This document shows positions 42,416 to 56,900 of a stretch of DNA of 64,000 nucleotides, piece after piece. The position numbers were made by a program, and so were the translations under genes. Each line of letters opens with the position of its first letter. Positions within the stretch are counted from its first letter, which is position 1. This DNA comes from Acanthochromis polyacanthus (taxonomy: Eukaryota > Chordata > Actinopteri > Pomacentridae), in contig NC_067131.1 in assembly GCF_021347895.1 (NCBI RefSeq), positions 9,018,653-9,082,652 of the forward strand, in the 5' to 3' direction. The notes under the pieces were generated by a model that saw only the letters and a list, made by a program, of their open reading frames with translations, searched no databases and was not told the DNA's origin.

Positions 42416-45400
42416 ATTATTATCGCAAGAGTGGCACAAACCAAGGGGTTACAACATTAATGCAGTACCGCTCTCATCTGTTGTTGTCGCCAAAGCCAGA
42501 CTTGAGCGTAGGTGGAGAGCCGTAGGTTGCTAGTATATATATGCTATATCAGTATGTCAGAAGTTGTCTCTATATATCACCAGTATTTATTTTGCTCAAA
42601 TAATACACAGTAGCTCAAGTTTTAAGAGAAGTAACCTTCCATTGAGCCGTCTTTCTTTGCTAATGTTATCTGACCTAACACACAGAGCTATGGTTAGCTA
42701 ATGTTGGCTCGCAACTTAACTTAGAACAGACGTCGGTGTTCTTATTGATTTTGGAGGGATTCAGCTGATCATGCGGTCTCCCACACTGCTTAATCCACAC
42801 CCGGCACCTTTCTTCTTGTGTCTTTGGCTTGGGGAATGCAAAAACATCAACACCACCCTCCAAGCTTTGTGGATAACGAGTGTCGACTTGCAAGTACCGC
42901 ACGCACACCGCTTCAGCATATTGTCTCCTGCTGAAAGCTTGACTGACCTCTCGTGCCTAGTTACAGTTTCTGAGGTAGGATTGGACAGTAGCCATTTGTG
43001 GGAGGAGCTTAGCAAAGGGTCAGTTGGTTCGAGAAAGGGTTCATTTCTTGAAGCTTCATGAGCACACATGAGCACACCACCTACTGGTTAAGTGTATAAT
43101 CACAGGCAGCTGTATCTGAACCACATGCCTGATCCATTGAATCATTGTTCATTATGACTGTTGGGAATGACTATGAAAAACAAAAAAATGCATGATCAAA
43201 TAATTTCTACATATAAATGATCACATGTGTATAATAACATATATTTTCATGTATTCTGTGTTTGTAATTTTTCCCCTAAATGGTAGTATCATATAATGTA
43301 GCATGTTGTGTAATAATGTCTTTCTGTCACCTGAGGAAAATGGCATGGCCTTATGCAGGCAGAGGACAGAGAAAGTGCTTGTGGAACTAGGAAGATTGTA
43401 CTGAATATGCTTGTGTAACTTAGACAATGATGTACAGGAAAGGGGAGATTTTATTCATTTTATTCAGAAGTAACAGGTTTTCAACAGTTTCTGGTTTTAA
43501 ACGACTCTTTTTTTTTTGACACACACAATAAACACCTCACCTTTGAATAAAATAAGAAACGGTAAAAAATACAATTCTTCATAAGCAAACCTAATGTGTC
43601 TGTAATAATGTTAGATTTAGCTTACCTTATTAGTAGTTTAAAAAAAATCAAAATGTTCCCTCACAGGGGAAATTTTCCACTTCCTGGTTGGCTCCTTCCT
43701 ATCACTTATCTTTCTGTCCTCACTCTCCTAAATCTCCAAACTATCTCTCTCTCTCTAAACTCTACAAACCATATCCAAACTATATAAAAACTATCCAAAC
43801 TCTAGTAACCAGACTATCAAAACACTATCCAAACTATCCAAACTCTCGACTGACCACAACTCTATCAAAAACCCACATTTTGAACGAAGCCTGAGGGGTT
43901 TATTCTGCTGTCAGACCTCTCGGCAAAATCTGAACCACTTTCCGAAGCAGTCACGTGTTTCAGCCAGGCAACGAGGCTTCGGACGTCATCTTTTTGGCTC
44001 CTCCCCTAAATGAAGCAAGCGTCGACACGCGTTTCGTGGAAACGCCCCCTCCATTACTCGACACAAGCCTCGGCACATCTCGTAACATCACTAGAAAACA
44101 GGGAACCCATTGGTAGTTTTAGTTTAGGGTGCTACTGCGATGCGTTTTGGGGTTTTTAAGAGGTGAACAGGAAGAGTTTTCTTTCATATTGATTATCTTT
44201 TACTTTGTTCCTGGTTGGAATGCCCATCAATGTCAACATGAAGTTCACTTTTAGTTCTGTTTATTTATTTTTATTTTACTAACACCCATTTGCTTTCAAC
44301 CCCCTCACATGTTGTGTTGTTGTAAACTTACTCTTTCAAATAAATACTCGTCTAACCCTCTGGAAACCAGCGCTTGGACTGTCTTTGTGTTGCTCCTCAC
44401 CTACTTCAGACACTGGGACATGATGTTTTGTGGACCAAAGGCTAAACTATGATGTTTTTAGAGCGACATGCTATAGTCTTCAAAGCTTCTTCAAATCCAA
44501 ACTAAATACTATCAAAACATCAAACTAACGTCATTGGTGCATTCAGGTGCAGTCGGACACTGAAGTTGCGTTCAGTATCAGTATCAGTATCAGTAATGTA
44601 AATTTCCAGCGAAAATTTTGGGGGGCATATCGGGTGGCCAATCAGATCACAGGGGGGGCCACTGCGCTGTGGACAGAAACAAAGCGACAAAACATGAGAC
44701 AAACAACAAAAATCTGACCAAAAAAATACAAAAAAGCAACCAAAACAAGACAAAATAGTACAAAAATGAGACACAAAAGAACAAAGAACAATCTAGTACT
44801 TTACTTTCTGATCCAAACAACTTGTCATGGTCTAGAAATTATTTTAAATTTATAGTTTTACTCATTTACAATCTGCAGTTAATGTCTTCTCTGTAACTTT
44901 TACACTTTACAAAGTAGTTTACAAAAAAGTCTGCAGAATAAAGCAGAGCAGGGGTGTCCAAATAAATTTAGTGTGGTAACATCATGTAACCACACTAAAT
45001 TAATTCGTCTGACTGGGTTCCACAGACATTTTTAACTAAGTCACTTTTACCTCTGGAGTTAGAGGAGTTGTGGCGAGATGGTAGCTAAACTTGGCTCATT
45101 TTAAAATCAAAATAAAATTAGGATTAAATCAAAAACCATCCCTATCCTCATATCTGTGTTTAGAAGGAACAAACAGGTTCCTATCACCTTGTCAATCAAG
45201 CATGACACATTAGCAGAAGTTATTTACTAAGCAGAAAATATTAAACAGTAAGAAGTGCCGGCTAAATGTTCAAACAAACAGTATTTTTCTGCACTGATGT
45301 ATCAGATTATTCAATTAAATGGTTCATTGTCAGCTATTAAAATAATTGGTAGCTGTTTTGATGAACCATTAATTGGTTTGAGAAAAAATGTCTAAATTCT

Positions 45401-45689
45401 CTTGTTCTATTTTCTTAATATTTAATATTTTCTGTTGTCTTTATTCCTCCATGACAGTAAACTGAAAATCTTTGGGTTCCTTGAAAAATAAGACATTTCG
45501 GACATGGTATGTAATTTTATAGACAAAACAATTAATGAACTGATCAAGAATATAATTAGTTGCTCAGTCACTCTAAAGCGATCAAGGGATTTGTTAACCA
45601 AACCAATCATGGCAGAGAGCTTATATTAGGGGGGAAAAACAAAAAGATTGGACAACAGTGGCCTACCTGATCCTACTAATCAAAATAGT
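42416..45689. other. Unassigned AT-rich DNA between array and Tc1 element
   Basis: No gene is recognised. The stretch includes GC-richer pieces at 42,740-43,070 and 43,890-44,090. A degenerate tandem of CTATCCAAA-like words lies at 43,735-43,870, four CAGTAT-type hexamers at about 44,573-44,596 and a G-rich block at 44,615-44,680. Parts may be old DNA-transposon remnants, but I found no terminal repeats or transposase. Confidence 0.5.
43735..43870. repeat. Degenerate short tandem repeat, CTATCCAAA-like
   Basis: Words such as AACTATCC, AACTCTA and CTATCAAAAC recur every 9-12 bases, starting after a (CT)n run. The spacing is irregular, so it is an eroded simple repeat. Confidence 0.6.
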
Positions 45690-45691
45690 TA

Positions 45692-47325
<1,634 letters not shown>

Positions 47326-47520
47326 TATTTAGCTAGCTGAAAAAACAATCAAATAAAAAAGACTCTGCTGTCTTCACTATGACTTTTGGTAGCTGTCACA
47401 TTACTTTAACATCATCATCAAATACCCACATTAAGAAAAAAACCCAGACACAAAGTCCATAGATTTAAAAAAAGTGAAATACAAACCAGTTAATGAGCTC
47501 ATTCAACAGTAAATTAACAG

Positions 47521-47894
47521 TCCATCCATCCATCCATTCTCTACACACCGCTTTATCCTCACTAGGGTTGTGGGGGGTGCTGGAGCCTATCCCAGCTGAC
47601 TCGGGCAAAGGCAGGGGACACCCTGGACAGGTCACCAGTCTGTCACAGGACTACATAGACAGACGAACAATCATTCTCACATTCACACCTACAGGCAATT
47701 TAGAGTAATCAATTAACCTCAGCATCTTTTTTGACTGTGGGAGGAAGCCGGAGTGCCCGCAGAAAACCCACGCATGCACAGGGAGAACATGCAAACTCCA
47801 TGCAGAAAGATCCCGGGAAAGCCGGGACGCGAACCAGGGATCTTCTCGCTGCAAGGCAAAAGTGCTAACAACTACGCCACTGTGCAGCCCTGTG
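47521..47894 (-). mobile_element. tRNA-derived SINE with (TCCA)n end and target duplication
   Basis: Read on the minus strand, a tRNA-like head (GCACAGTGGCGTAGTTGTTA, with B-box-like CTGGTTCGCGTCC) is followed by GTTTGCATGTTCTCCCTGTG. The common fish body then ends GGATAGGCTCCAGCACC and (TGGA)n. A 9-bp duplication AATTAACAG flanks it (47,512-47,520 and 47,895-47,903). It is a better-kept relative of the copy at 3,422-3,707. Confidence 0.87.
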
Positions 47895-47903
47895 AATTAA
47901 CAG

Positions 47904-50900
47904 TTTGGCCCAAAATAGGGTATAAAAGTTTTTCCTCTTTTAAGCATGTACACAGTTTCACTACACCATGCTTGCGACAACACAACGATTTCTCAATACT
48001 TCATGGTTTAGTTGTTATAAAAACAGACAATTAGCTGCTTGTGTGGAGGAGAAAGAGCAAGACATCTAAAATAACAAATCATAAATCACAAACAGCTTTA
48101 ATATTAGAGTACCTCCAGGTAACACTACAACGAGGCTGTTTTTGGACTCATGTCTGACAAAATGTAGCTGTTGTAACAATGTCAGTTAAACTGTAAGTGT
48201 TATTTGTCGCTTCGAGCAACAAAAACCACTGGCCAAGTAAGCCATGTGACTGACAGTATAAAAGCCAATTCTTTATCAAGTGTTTTTTTATGATCCCTCA
48301 GTGAAATGAGAGCTAGTCTTTACAATTTAGTCCAACCTAAATTATTTGAATGTTGATGTAGTGTATTATGGATGTGCCAAACATGTGGATTTCTATTTGC
48401 GTCCAAGAAATATCTCAACTAAAACCTGTCCGAGTTGTGAGCTTACACTCACACAGCAACACAGAAATCCACAGTTCCCTCTGAAGACAACTCTTGTCCA
48501 GCTGCACGGGTGATAATAGTTTCCATGACAATGCAGCACTCCAAGTGCATCAATGCCGGCCTGGATAAACAGTGATCCTTTACCAAAACAAGGGGGTCAT
48601 TACGGCAGCTTGTCAAATCAATGTTGAGAGTGTCCTGGCTGATTAAGGCGTCCCCTCTCAGTCCTGACACAGTGTCAATACTGGCTGGCCTGTGGCGGCA
48701 CACTCCCATGATTGGACTGAAATGCCTATCAGTCAGGCAGCTGAGCTGGACTAATGATTCCCTGTGCTGCCTATTAGAGGGACATGACAATTTAATCCTG
48801 TGGGCCAGGCAAGGAAAAAGTGACCTTGGTGCTTTATATTGAGGCTGAGGTAAATTGACAAGAGCAGATAAATCTTTACCTTGGGCTATTAACAGAATTA
48901 AAGAACAACAAAGGCAGAAGGTTCTCTGTGTTTTTTGTTCTGCTTGCCCCTGACTTTCAAAACCCTTATAAATAAAATTCCCCTAAATTTGAAAGTAATC
49001 TGGCGAAAAAAACAACCATAAGGCATCACTGCATCATTAAAATCTTTGTATTGTTCCAAAAGCATTTCCACTCTGCAGTGGTGCGATCGAACTGCAGCTT
49101 AGAACAACAAAGAGTCAAATAAAAGCCATAGGTTGAATTCTTCTTTGCTTTTCTGTCAAGCTGGAATATTGAAAGTGGATATTGCTTGAAGCTCAAGGTT
49201 TTTCAGATGTTCAAAGCCATTCCAGCATGGCCTCGGGGCAAGGTATATTGCCTTGGACATCTATCTTAAGGCTATGAGAACATTGTCTACATGGTTGGAA
49301 AAAGGCCATGTGTTTACACAGATGTTTCAAGCTTTTAGCACACAGATCTTCCTGTACCGAGCTGCACCACCATCTTTTGTGCCAAGGGCCATATACATTT
49401 TGCATTAGTTTACCCTTTGATACAGAAATGAAGCAGGGCAGGGGAGTTTATAGACTTGCACGCAGAGTCTGGAACAAAGTAAGGACTCTCGACACTGAAT
49501 TGGATTTAAATCTAGAAAAACTTTGCAGTTTACATTTCTGGCACTCCTGCTTCATTTGTTCCTCATTTTTTATACAGTTGCTTTGATGTGACCCGCACAC
49601 AGAGCCAAACAATATGCCTCTCCACATTTCATCCAAAGAAACAGAAAACAAATGGCAAAAGATAAGAATTTCATCCCTGTTATAAGGATAGATCACCGGC
49701 ACTGGGAGGCAATTTGCCTGTAAGGCACAGTTGCCACACTGACCCTTTATGTTCCCTGTAAAGGTCAACATTTCCTTTCTTTTGTTTCACTCCATGCATG
49801 CATAAAGCAAAGCTCTCGGCTATTTTCATGGTTGAAGTGGGAAATACCACTCATCAAAAGCAAAATATAACCTATATAATACTACAATGCTGTGACTTTA
49901 ATATAACATAAAATAAAACACCATCTGTAGATGTGATTGGGTGCAAAGGATACATTAAATCAATTTTTGTGGGTTGGTTTCGGAAATGAATGCTTGATGT
50001 AAATGTAATTTGGTTCTGCCTCAACAATCAGTGTTTTCATATATTTATTGAGTTAAATTACACTTTTGCAGATTTAAATCTCCTTCTCTTTTGCTTCTGT
50101 GCAAAGAAATTAGCAGTAACAAACAGCCAACAGATGGCAATATCCCATAATATCACTTCTCAGCCCAAGTTGTAAACATGATTTACAATTTGTACGATAT
50201 TATTTACTGTGATTCATGTTTCTGTCAGTCCCACACTGGAGGTTAATAGAAATGCCAGCATGCTTGCTGATTTACTTAGTAAAATTTTCATCCCAAGGTT
50301 CAGGTTCAGAAGATTGGAGTCAGAGAGAGTTACAGGATTCATGCATTATGCAGAGGAAGCTGACACGACCTTCAGCCATCACAGTCTTCTCTATATATCA
50401 CACTGGGCTTGACCCTCCCAAGGCCAGAAGGAACATTTGATATATTTAACCACTACTGCCATTAAATTACTCACATTCTTTATGAGCTGAGCCCATTTTA
50501 TACAGCTAGCTACATGAAGGCAGTATCATTTTGATTAAAAGTGGTTTTACACTTTGTATTTGCCTTTTACCGCGGGTGATGCTTCAGCAATAAGGAAGAC
50601 ATTCATAAGTCAAAGGCAAACTAAATCAACAAATAAATCTCCTGCATAGCCCCTCTGATTTTTATGGCTCACATTATGGCTTCGCCATATGTCGGCCATA
50701 TGTCGAAATAAAGAAGAGACTCTGCTCCTGCTGTTTGATACAGAACACATCATAAAATGATAGGAAATAAAGTGCTGTTTTAGAGTATGAGGTCCATTTT
50801 AATATAATTGGCTTTAGAATTATTTATGACATTAATTGCCACATTATCGACGGACTGTCAGCTCTTTGGGCTTGCAGTCCATTCTTCTCCACAAAGAGCG

Positions 50901-53900
50901 CCAGCTCAGCCTAAAGTAGACTGACAAGCTAATTATTCCATCTTCCCTCTCAATGATAAATGTCACTAATGTGAATCTGGCCTGGAAATAAGACTCTTTA
51001 GTTCCCTCAACTGCAACAGTCTCCTACTCTGGTCGGGATCTTAAGACAGGAATGCTTCACTCTGCTTCACTTCTTCCTGAATCAAGTTGTCTTAAAGAAG
51101 TCAAGCTGCAAATTGTAAAATTGCTCGATTATCTGCTGGGCATTCAGACACTGGAACTGACACTTATTTATATTTAAGTATAAGAACCGCTTATTAGATA
51201 ATTGCACAGCTTCAGGAAGCCCTCCAACCTCACCATTCGGACATCAGACAGGGGAAGCTGTATCCGACTAGTCAGCTATGCAGGAGAGAGTAAGGATTAG
51301 GGTAGCTCTCTTTTTTAATATTACTGGCACATTGTGTCTGAATAATCAAGAGCACCTTCATGAATCCCTTCCAAGAGAGACTATTTGAAAATATGTGTCC
51401 GATATTAGAACAATGTCTCCTCTCTCTGTTTCACTCCACCTTTCAGTTTTCACATGGTGAGAAGTCGTACAATTGAATGTTTTCTGCATTACCTCGCCCA
51501 CACTCTGTCAGTCAAATATGTAAAGGGTTAATACACTCCAACTGAGTACTGCATACTAGATAATATATTCTATTCTTGTTTTTCTTTTCTTTTTTTTTAT
51601 AGTATCTGGATTATTTCACCCACTTAAATGTTTAGAGAGGAACGAGGGCAAACATCAAAAACATTTCCCCATCACTCCACCCAAAATGTTTCATATGAAT
51701 TCCCTTCTTAATGATGCTATTTACATATTCTGACTTCACATAGGATGTATCCTGACAACAATGAGAGCTGACACATACCAAACTTGGTATGTCCCAAAGC
51801 CATCTTCAATGGCTGGGATGCTGTCAGCTCCACCTACATCAGCGGCGGTGTCTCAATGGTAGCGCGACACATGTCAGAAACTTTTAAATGTCTGCTCTTT
51901 TCAGCAGAGCGCTTCTACATCCCAAAGACGACATTTTGTGTGTTTTAATGTGAGTATGAATGCTGGTCAGAGGGTAAGCAATATCTGCTGTAATATCGGC
52001 ATAGTGTCAAGCATGGAGCTTGTACTTGATACATGATTCTGAGACTCGGCTGAACCCTCCGGATCAATGAATTCAAATATTCTTGACACATAAGCTTTTC
52101 ATCTTTTCTTAACATCTGATAAATTCCCAGTAATTAATGGCATAATTCCTCTGCAGTGCTATCAGACAGCTATCAGTGAAATAAAAATTCAGCCTCATGC
52201 TTGGATATTTTGATAGGAAAAGCCATCTCTGGTGATTGCACATGCCTAGTGCAGTCAGACACACATCTGAACCTTGACCTCCTTTGATCAGCAGTTTTGG
52301 CAAGGCAATCCATCATGGTGCTCTTACTGTCAGAAGAGGTGCCTGGCTGCAGCTGTGTGTCACTGGCTAAGAGGGGCTGCTTAAAGGCAATCATGTCAAC
52401 CTCCACGCGACTGCTCAGACTCCCAGATTGAAGGAGGACTTGACAGGGCCAGAAGAGTCAGCTGAAGACACTGGAGGGCTGTGTCTGACTGCTTTGTGGC
52501 CATAAAATGATGGCTGATTTTATCCTCTGTGAGCAACTGACTGAATAAACTCAGAAATGGAGGAAATTCAACAAATGAATAGAGAACCTTTCTGTTGAAC
52601 CAGTGCTTTTCTCCTGTGTTGCTCTTGACTTGATGCACATTGTGTGAAAGCAAAAGCAATGTACATCCTGCGCTATACATGAAAGAAAGGCATTAACCGT
52701 GATCTAAAGGTGCTCTGTTTAACATTAGGGGGGAAAAAAAAGCAGGATATGAACATTTTTTCAAGTCTGACCTTCAAAACATGTTTCTGCCTCAGGACAA
52801 TGTCTAGCCAGCCGGATTGAGTACTCTTTAAAGGGGTCGCTGGTTGAAGCTGCTGCAGAGCCGCGACTTTAACATAAACTTTGCAATTAGAAGAAACGCT
52901 TTATTAGTTTTTTTTGGCCTCACTCCAGCAAAGGTTTCAGGGTGAGCTGACCTTATACAAACACATCAAAAACAACAAACCCAGGGGGTATAAAATATAT
53001 TTACATTCTCAGGAAAAATTGGTGTGTGAGTGCATTTTCTTTCCAGAGCAGAAAGTTGCTTGGGTGTTTTTCTCTAACGTATACATTATAGATACATTAT
53101 AGATACATTCTTATGCATAGAGAGAACTCCTGAGCAGCAGGTTAGGATGTCATCTTAAATCTTTGCATGCAAAATGCCAGTTGTCAGGTCATGGAGAATG
53201 TACCTACATCCTGGTGTAAATAAGGCCAGCAGTGAGCGATATCCTAGCTCCACTGCCAGTGATTTTCTGACAGGGAAACAGATAGCAAATTCCCCATCAC
53301 TTTTATGCAGGCACCGAGTGCATTAACGGCAAAAATGGGCCTGACTTTCAGACAAAGAAGCTGAGTGACGGCTTGCTGACTGCAGCTCCGAGTGTGCAAT
53401 AACATGATGTGAAAGGACATTGTCAGGAGCCGAGGAGACGAGCCCAGATTGTACATAGTGACAGAAAACAGAGATGAGGACAGAGATACTGGTGCCATAT
53501 TAGTGGCCAGCATATTCAAACACCATCCTTGAGTCTAAGCAAACTTGACATCACCTCCAATGGCTTCAAAGTGTTCGCCCCCCTACCCCCTTTCTGGCTG
53601 CAGCCAGCTTTCCCCTCTGATGTGTCTCCACTCTACGCTCTCTCTTATGGAGAGAGTTACCAGCAGGCCTGTTCTGTCAGGATAGGAGGATAGGGACGCC
53701 GCGGCCTGCGGATACCCTCAGTCAATCTACATTTGGTCACCGTGGTGGGAAGTGTGCTCATTTTTTCCGATATCTGAGCTACTTGAGGTGATCTGAACAC
53801 TGAAGTGTGAGGAGCTGTCACCTTGCATAAAACTCTGCACCAGTGGGTCCTGATATGCTGCGAGGGGGGAGGGGGTGGAGATCGCTTGGTGCTGATAGGC

Positions 53901-56900
53901 TGTAAGGACACTGGGGACCCTATAAGAGAGAGGGGGGAATGCGCTCGACTCCATCCGCCTGGGGACAAGAGGTCGGCAGGGAAGGAGGCAGCTCATCACC
54001 AGGCCCCCCGCATTCTGAGAACAGATTTATGCTGTTATCAGGTCAAACACGCAGGAGTTATTTTAATGCCGTATCAAAATATCAACAAGAGGCCAGCAGA
54101 CTGAATCACCACCATCGATGCATCATTGCTTTTGCAAAAAGTTAGAGAAAAAAAAAGAGGCACTGTTAAACCCTGCATGAGCAGAATTATTTACCGGGTA
54201 AAACCGTGAATGGTGGCGTTTGTTTTAGTTTTGTTTTTTTACTGAAAGGCATGCTATGAGCCTGCCTAGTGGCAGTGATGGGCAGCGGGCACCACTGTTT
54301 GTACTCTACAGGCCATTAACAGTTCAGCCCACCTTCTCCAGCAGGGCAGCAGCTGGAGAGAAAGAGGCATGTAGCAGCGGTGCGGGATCTCACCGGCACA
54401 AAAAAAAAAAAACATGGCCAGAGGCAGGGAGGCTGGAGTACGCTCCCAGTGAAGTTGGCAGCTGTGCGGCTGTGTGTGATAAAGTGCAGCTCAGCGTAAG
54501 CACACTCTGGGGCTCCCTGCACAGCTGGTGACCGTAGGTTACAGTTCTGAAAGATGGAGTGCAGGAAAGGGATAGTGGGAGGAAGAGACGGATGAGGGAA
54601 TCGCAGAGCTTGCATCTACGTATCATCCCTCTGAGGTGGAGAGGAGCACAGGGCCAAATTCATGAGAACATGGAATATGAGGGGGAGGGTAATAAAATAT
54701 TATTGTGTCAGTGTCAAAAAAGAAAAGCGTACTTGCTTGACATTCAAGCGTCTGCAGACAATTAAAGAGGCATCAGCGTGGAGGCATGGAAGCGATTTGG
54801 GCGCTATATATATATACAGTACAAAGAGTGTGTTGGTACATGAGCGCAAATAAAAACTGTTAGTGTATGTTGTGGTCTTACACTCTAATAAAGCCCTGTT
54901 TATGAAATATGATGCAGAACATACACAGGTGTCCCACCAGATGATGTATTGTCTGCTCCCTTATGGAAAAAACATCACAGATACTCCAACAACTCCTGCC
55001 AATGTGTCAGGAAGGAAATTATCATGAACAGCGAACACACTTACACTGCCACCAGCTTTTAGCCTGTCAGGGTCATTGTTGTGTCAAAGGGTGACACTGT
55101 CAAATAATGCGACACGGAGCAATGAAGCTAGCCATTTGTAACCTCTGTGGACTCTTCAAACATTCAGCAATGATTGTGATAGTGTGCAAAAAAAATCCGT
55201 TAACAACACTTTTACAATCACTGGCAGCTTAAGCACAGTTTAACCGAACAAACCATACAGTACCAAAGCATTACAGTGTGTCCAATACTGGATGTTTGGA
55301 GCCAATGACGACTTTTAGAGAGCAAAAAAAATTCAATACAAATATATCAGAGTAAGGAAAATGATAAAGGCTGAAAGTATTGTACAGAATGGAGTTCTTT
55401 GTTGGACAAAGTGCATGATGACTTGATTTCTGTTTTATCCTCTGCATCTTTCTGCAAAAATAAAAAAAAGACATTATGTTTGTACATATCTGACAACATA
55501 TATGCAGCTACCTAGATCTCTGCTCAGCAATATATCAGTTAGTTGGAGGAGATTTGGTTAAAATGATAACAGATTTGATTTGTTTTGCATATTTTGCCTT
55601 GTACAATGATACATATTGGTGTTCAAATTATTTTAGGTTTAAATTGCAAAATGTTTGTATAATCATAATTGTTTGATTCATTGAAGTGTGCTGGAAATGT
55701 CACAGCTACATACTGTTTTATAATTTCATTGCAGCTGACAGTCGAACATGCTAAGGCAAGTTAAAACACAAACAGTGGGACATTAAACATTATTAAAGCA
55801 TGGAATACTTAATGAAACGCTCCTTTGCCCGGCTCAGTATTTATATAATTGCATACTGTATTTCATCAGCAGTTTCATATCGTTAACCAAAACCACCAAT
55901 ATGAGAGGACTTGAGCAGTGGTTAAGAGGATAAATCATTCATTTCCACTGTTGTTTTTGCTGATATCCTCCCGCTCCCAAAGGAAACATGGAGTCACAGC
56001 TGATAAAGTTATGCAGACATTTATTTTTCACTTCCAGTGATTTAGCGTGACTGTGCTTGTCACCATGATTTAGAGGAGGCTGCAGCTTGCATTCTGTTTA
56101 TTGTGACCAAACAAGTGCAGCGCCTGCATGCTTTCAACTTCAGGGTTATTGATTAAAGTTTTAAATGGTTGCCATATTACCCAGGGACTTCTGGGAGATT
56201 AATTTGCGTCAATGTTCATCTGTAATTCATTAGCCATTGAGACAGCTCAACCGCAAGGACTCCGTCTTTAAAGAAAAGGCCATTATTCACATAGTGAAAG
56301 CAGAAAACCAAACTAAATGGTACTAACAGCAACATACAATGGATTTAATGTACGCAAGTTTTCATGTTAAGTGGATTGAGAGTAAGAAAGATTATGTTTG
56401 AAATGAAAGATTTGCGAGAAGAAAATCTGACCCCGAAATTAGCATAGATCAGCTACTAAATATGTGCAGACTGAAAACTTCATTTATGATTTTATGTAGG
56501 AAGACAACTGTTTTCAGCAAACAAACTCTATTCAGGGCACAGTATACTTTCTGTCCAGCGCTAAACGGCAAAGCAAGAAGCTAGCTGGTGAAGACATTTA
56601 GCTGCATAATGACTGAAGCTGAAAATGTGTCCACATCAATATTTTAAACCTCTGCATGGTTTACAATAATTTTTCCAATATGCTTTACACCAGTATATCA
56701 CAACCCAAATGCTGCATCATTTTTGTCATTTTTTTCTATTTTGTTGGCTGCACTTTCTGCCATAGTTTAAGAAAATAGTTGATGCAGCAAAGTGGAACTC
56801 AGTTCAGTTAAAATGTTTTCAAAGACCCAAGGCTTCGGGGTACTTCAGATTATCCCAAAACAAAAAGTTAGTTTGCACAAAAGCTCAATGCACCAGCACC

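Noticed and set aside
42771..43061. Overlapping open frames on both strands of about 96 and 104 codons
   Set aside because: No domain, no homologue that I recognise and no splice context. The sequence looks like an old transposon remnant or unique non-coding DNA.
53823..54626. Overlapping open frames on both strands in a GC-richer block
   Set aside because: Open frames on both strands follow from the higher GC content. No domain or splice structure is visible, and a TATA-like or promoter reading near 53,920 lacks support.
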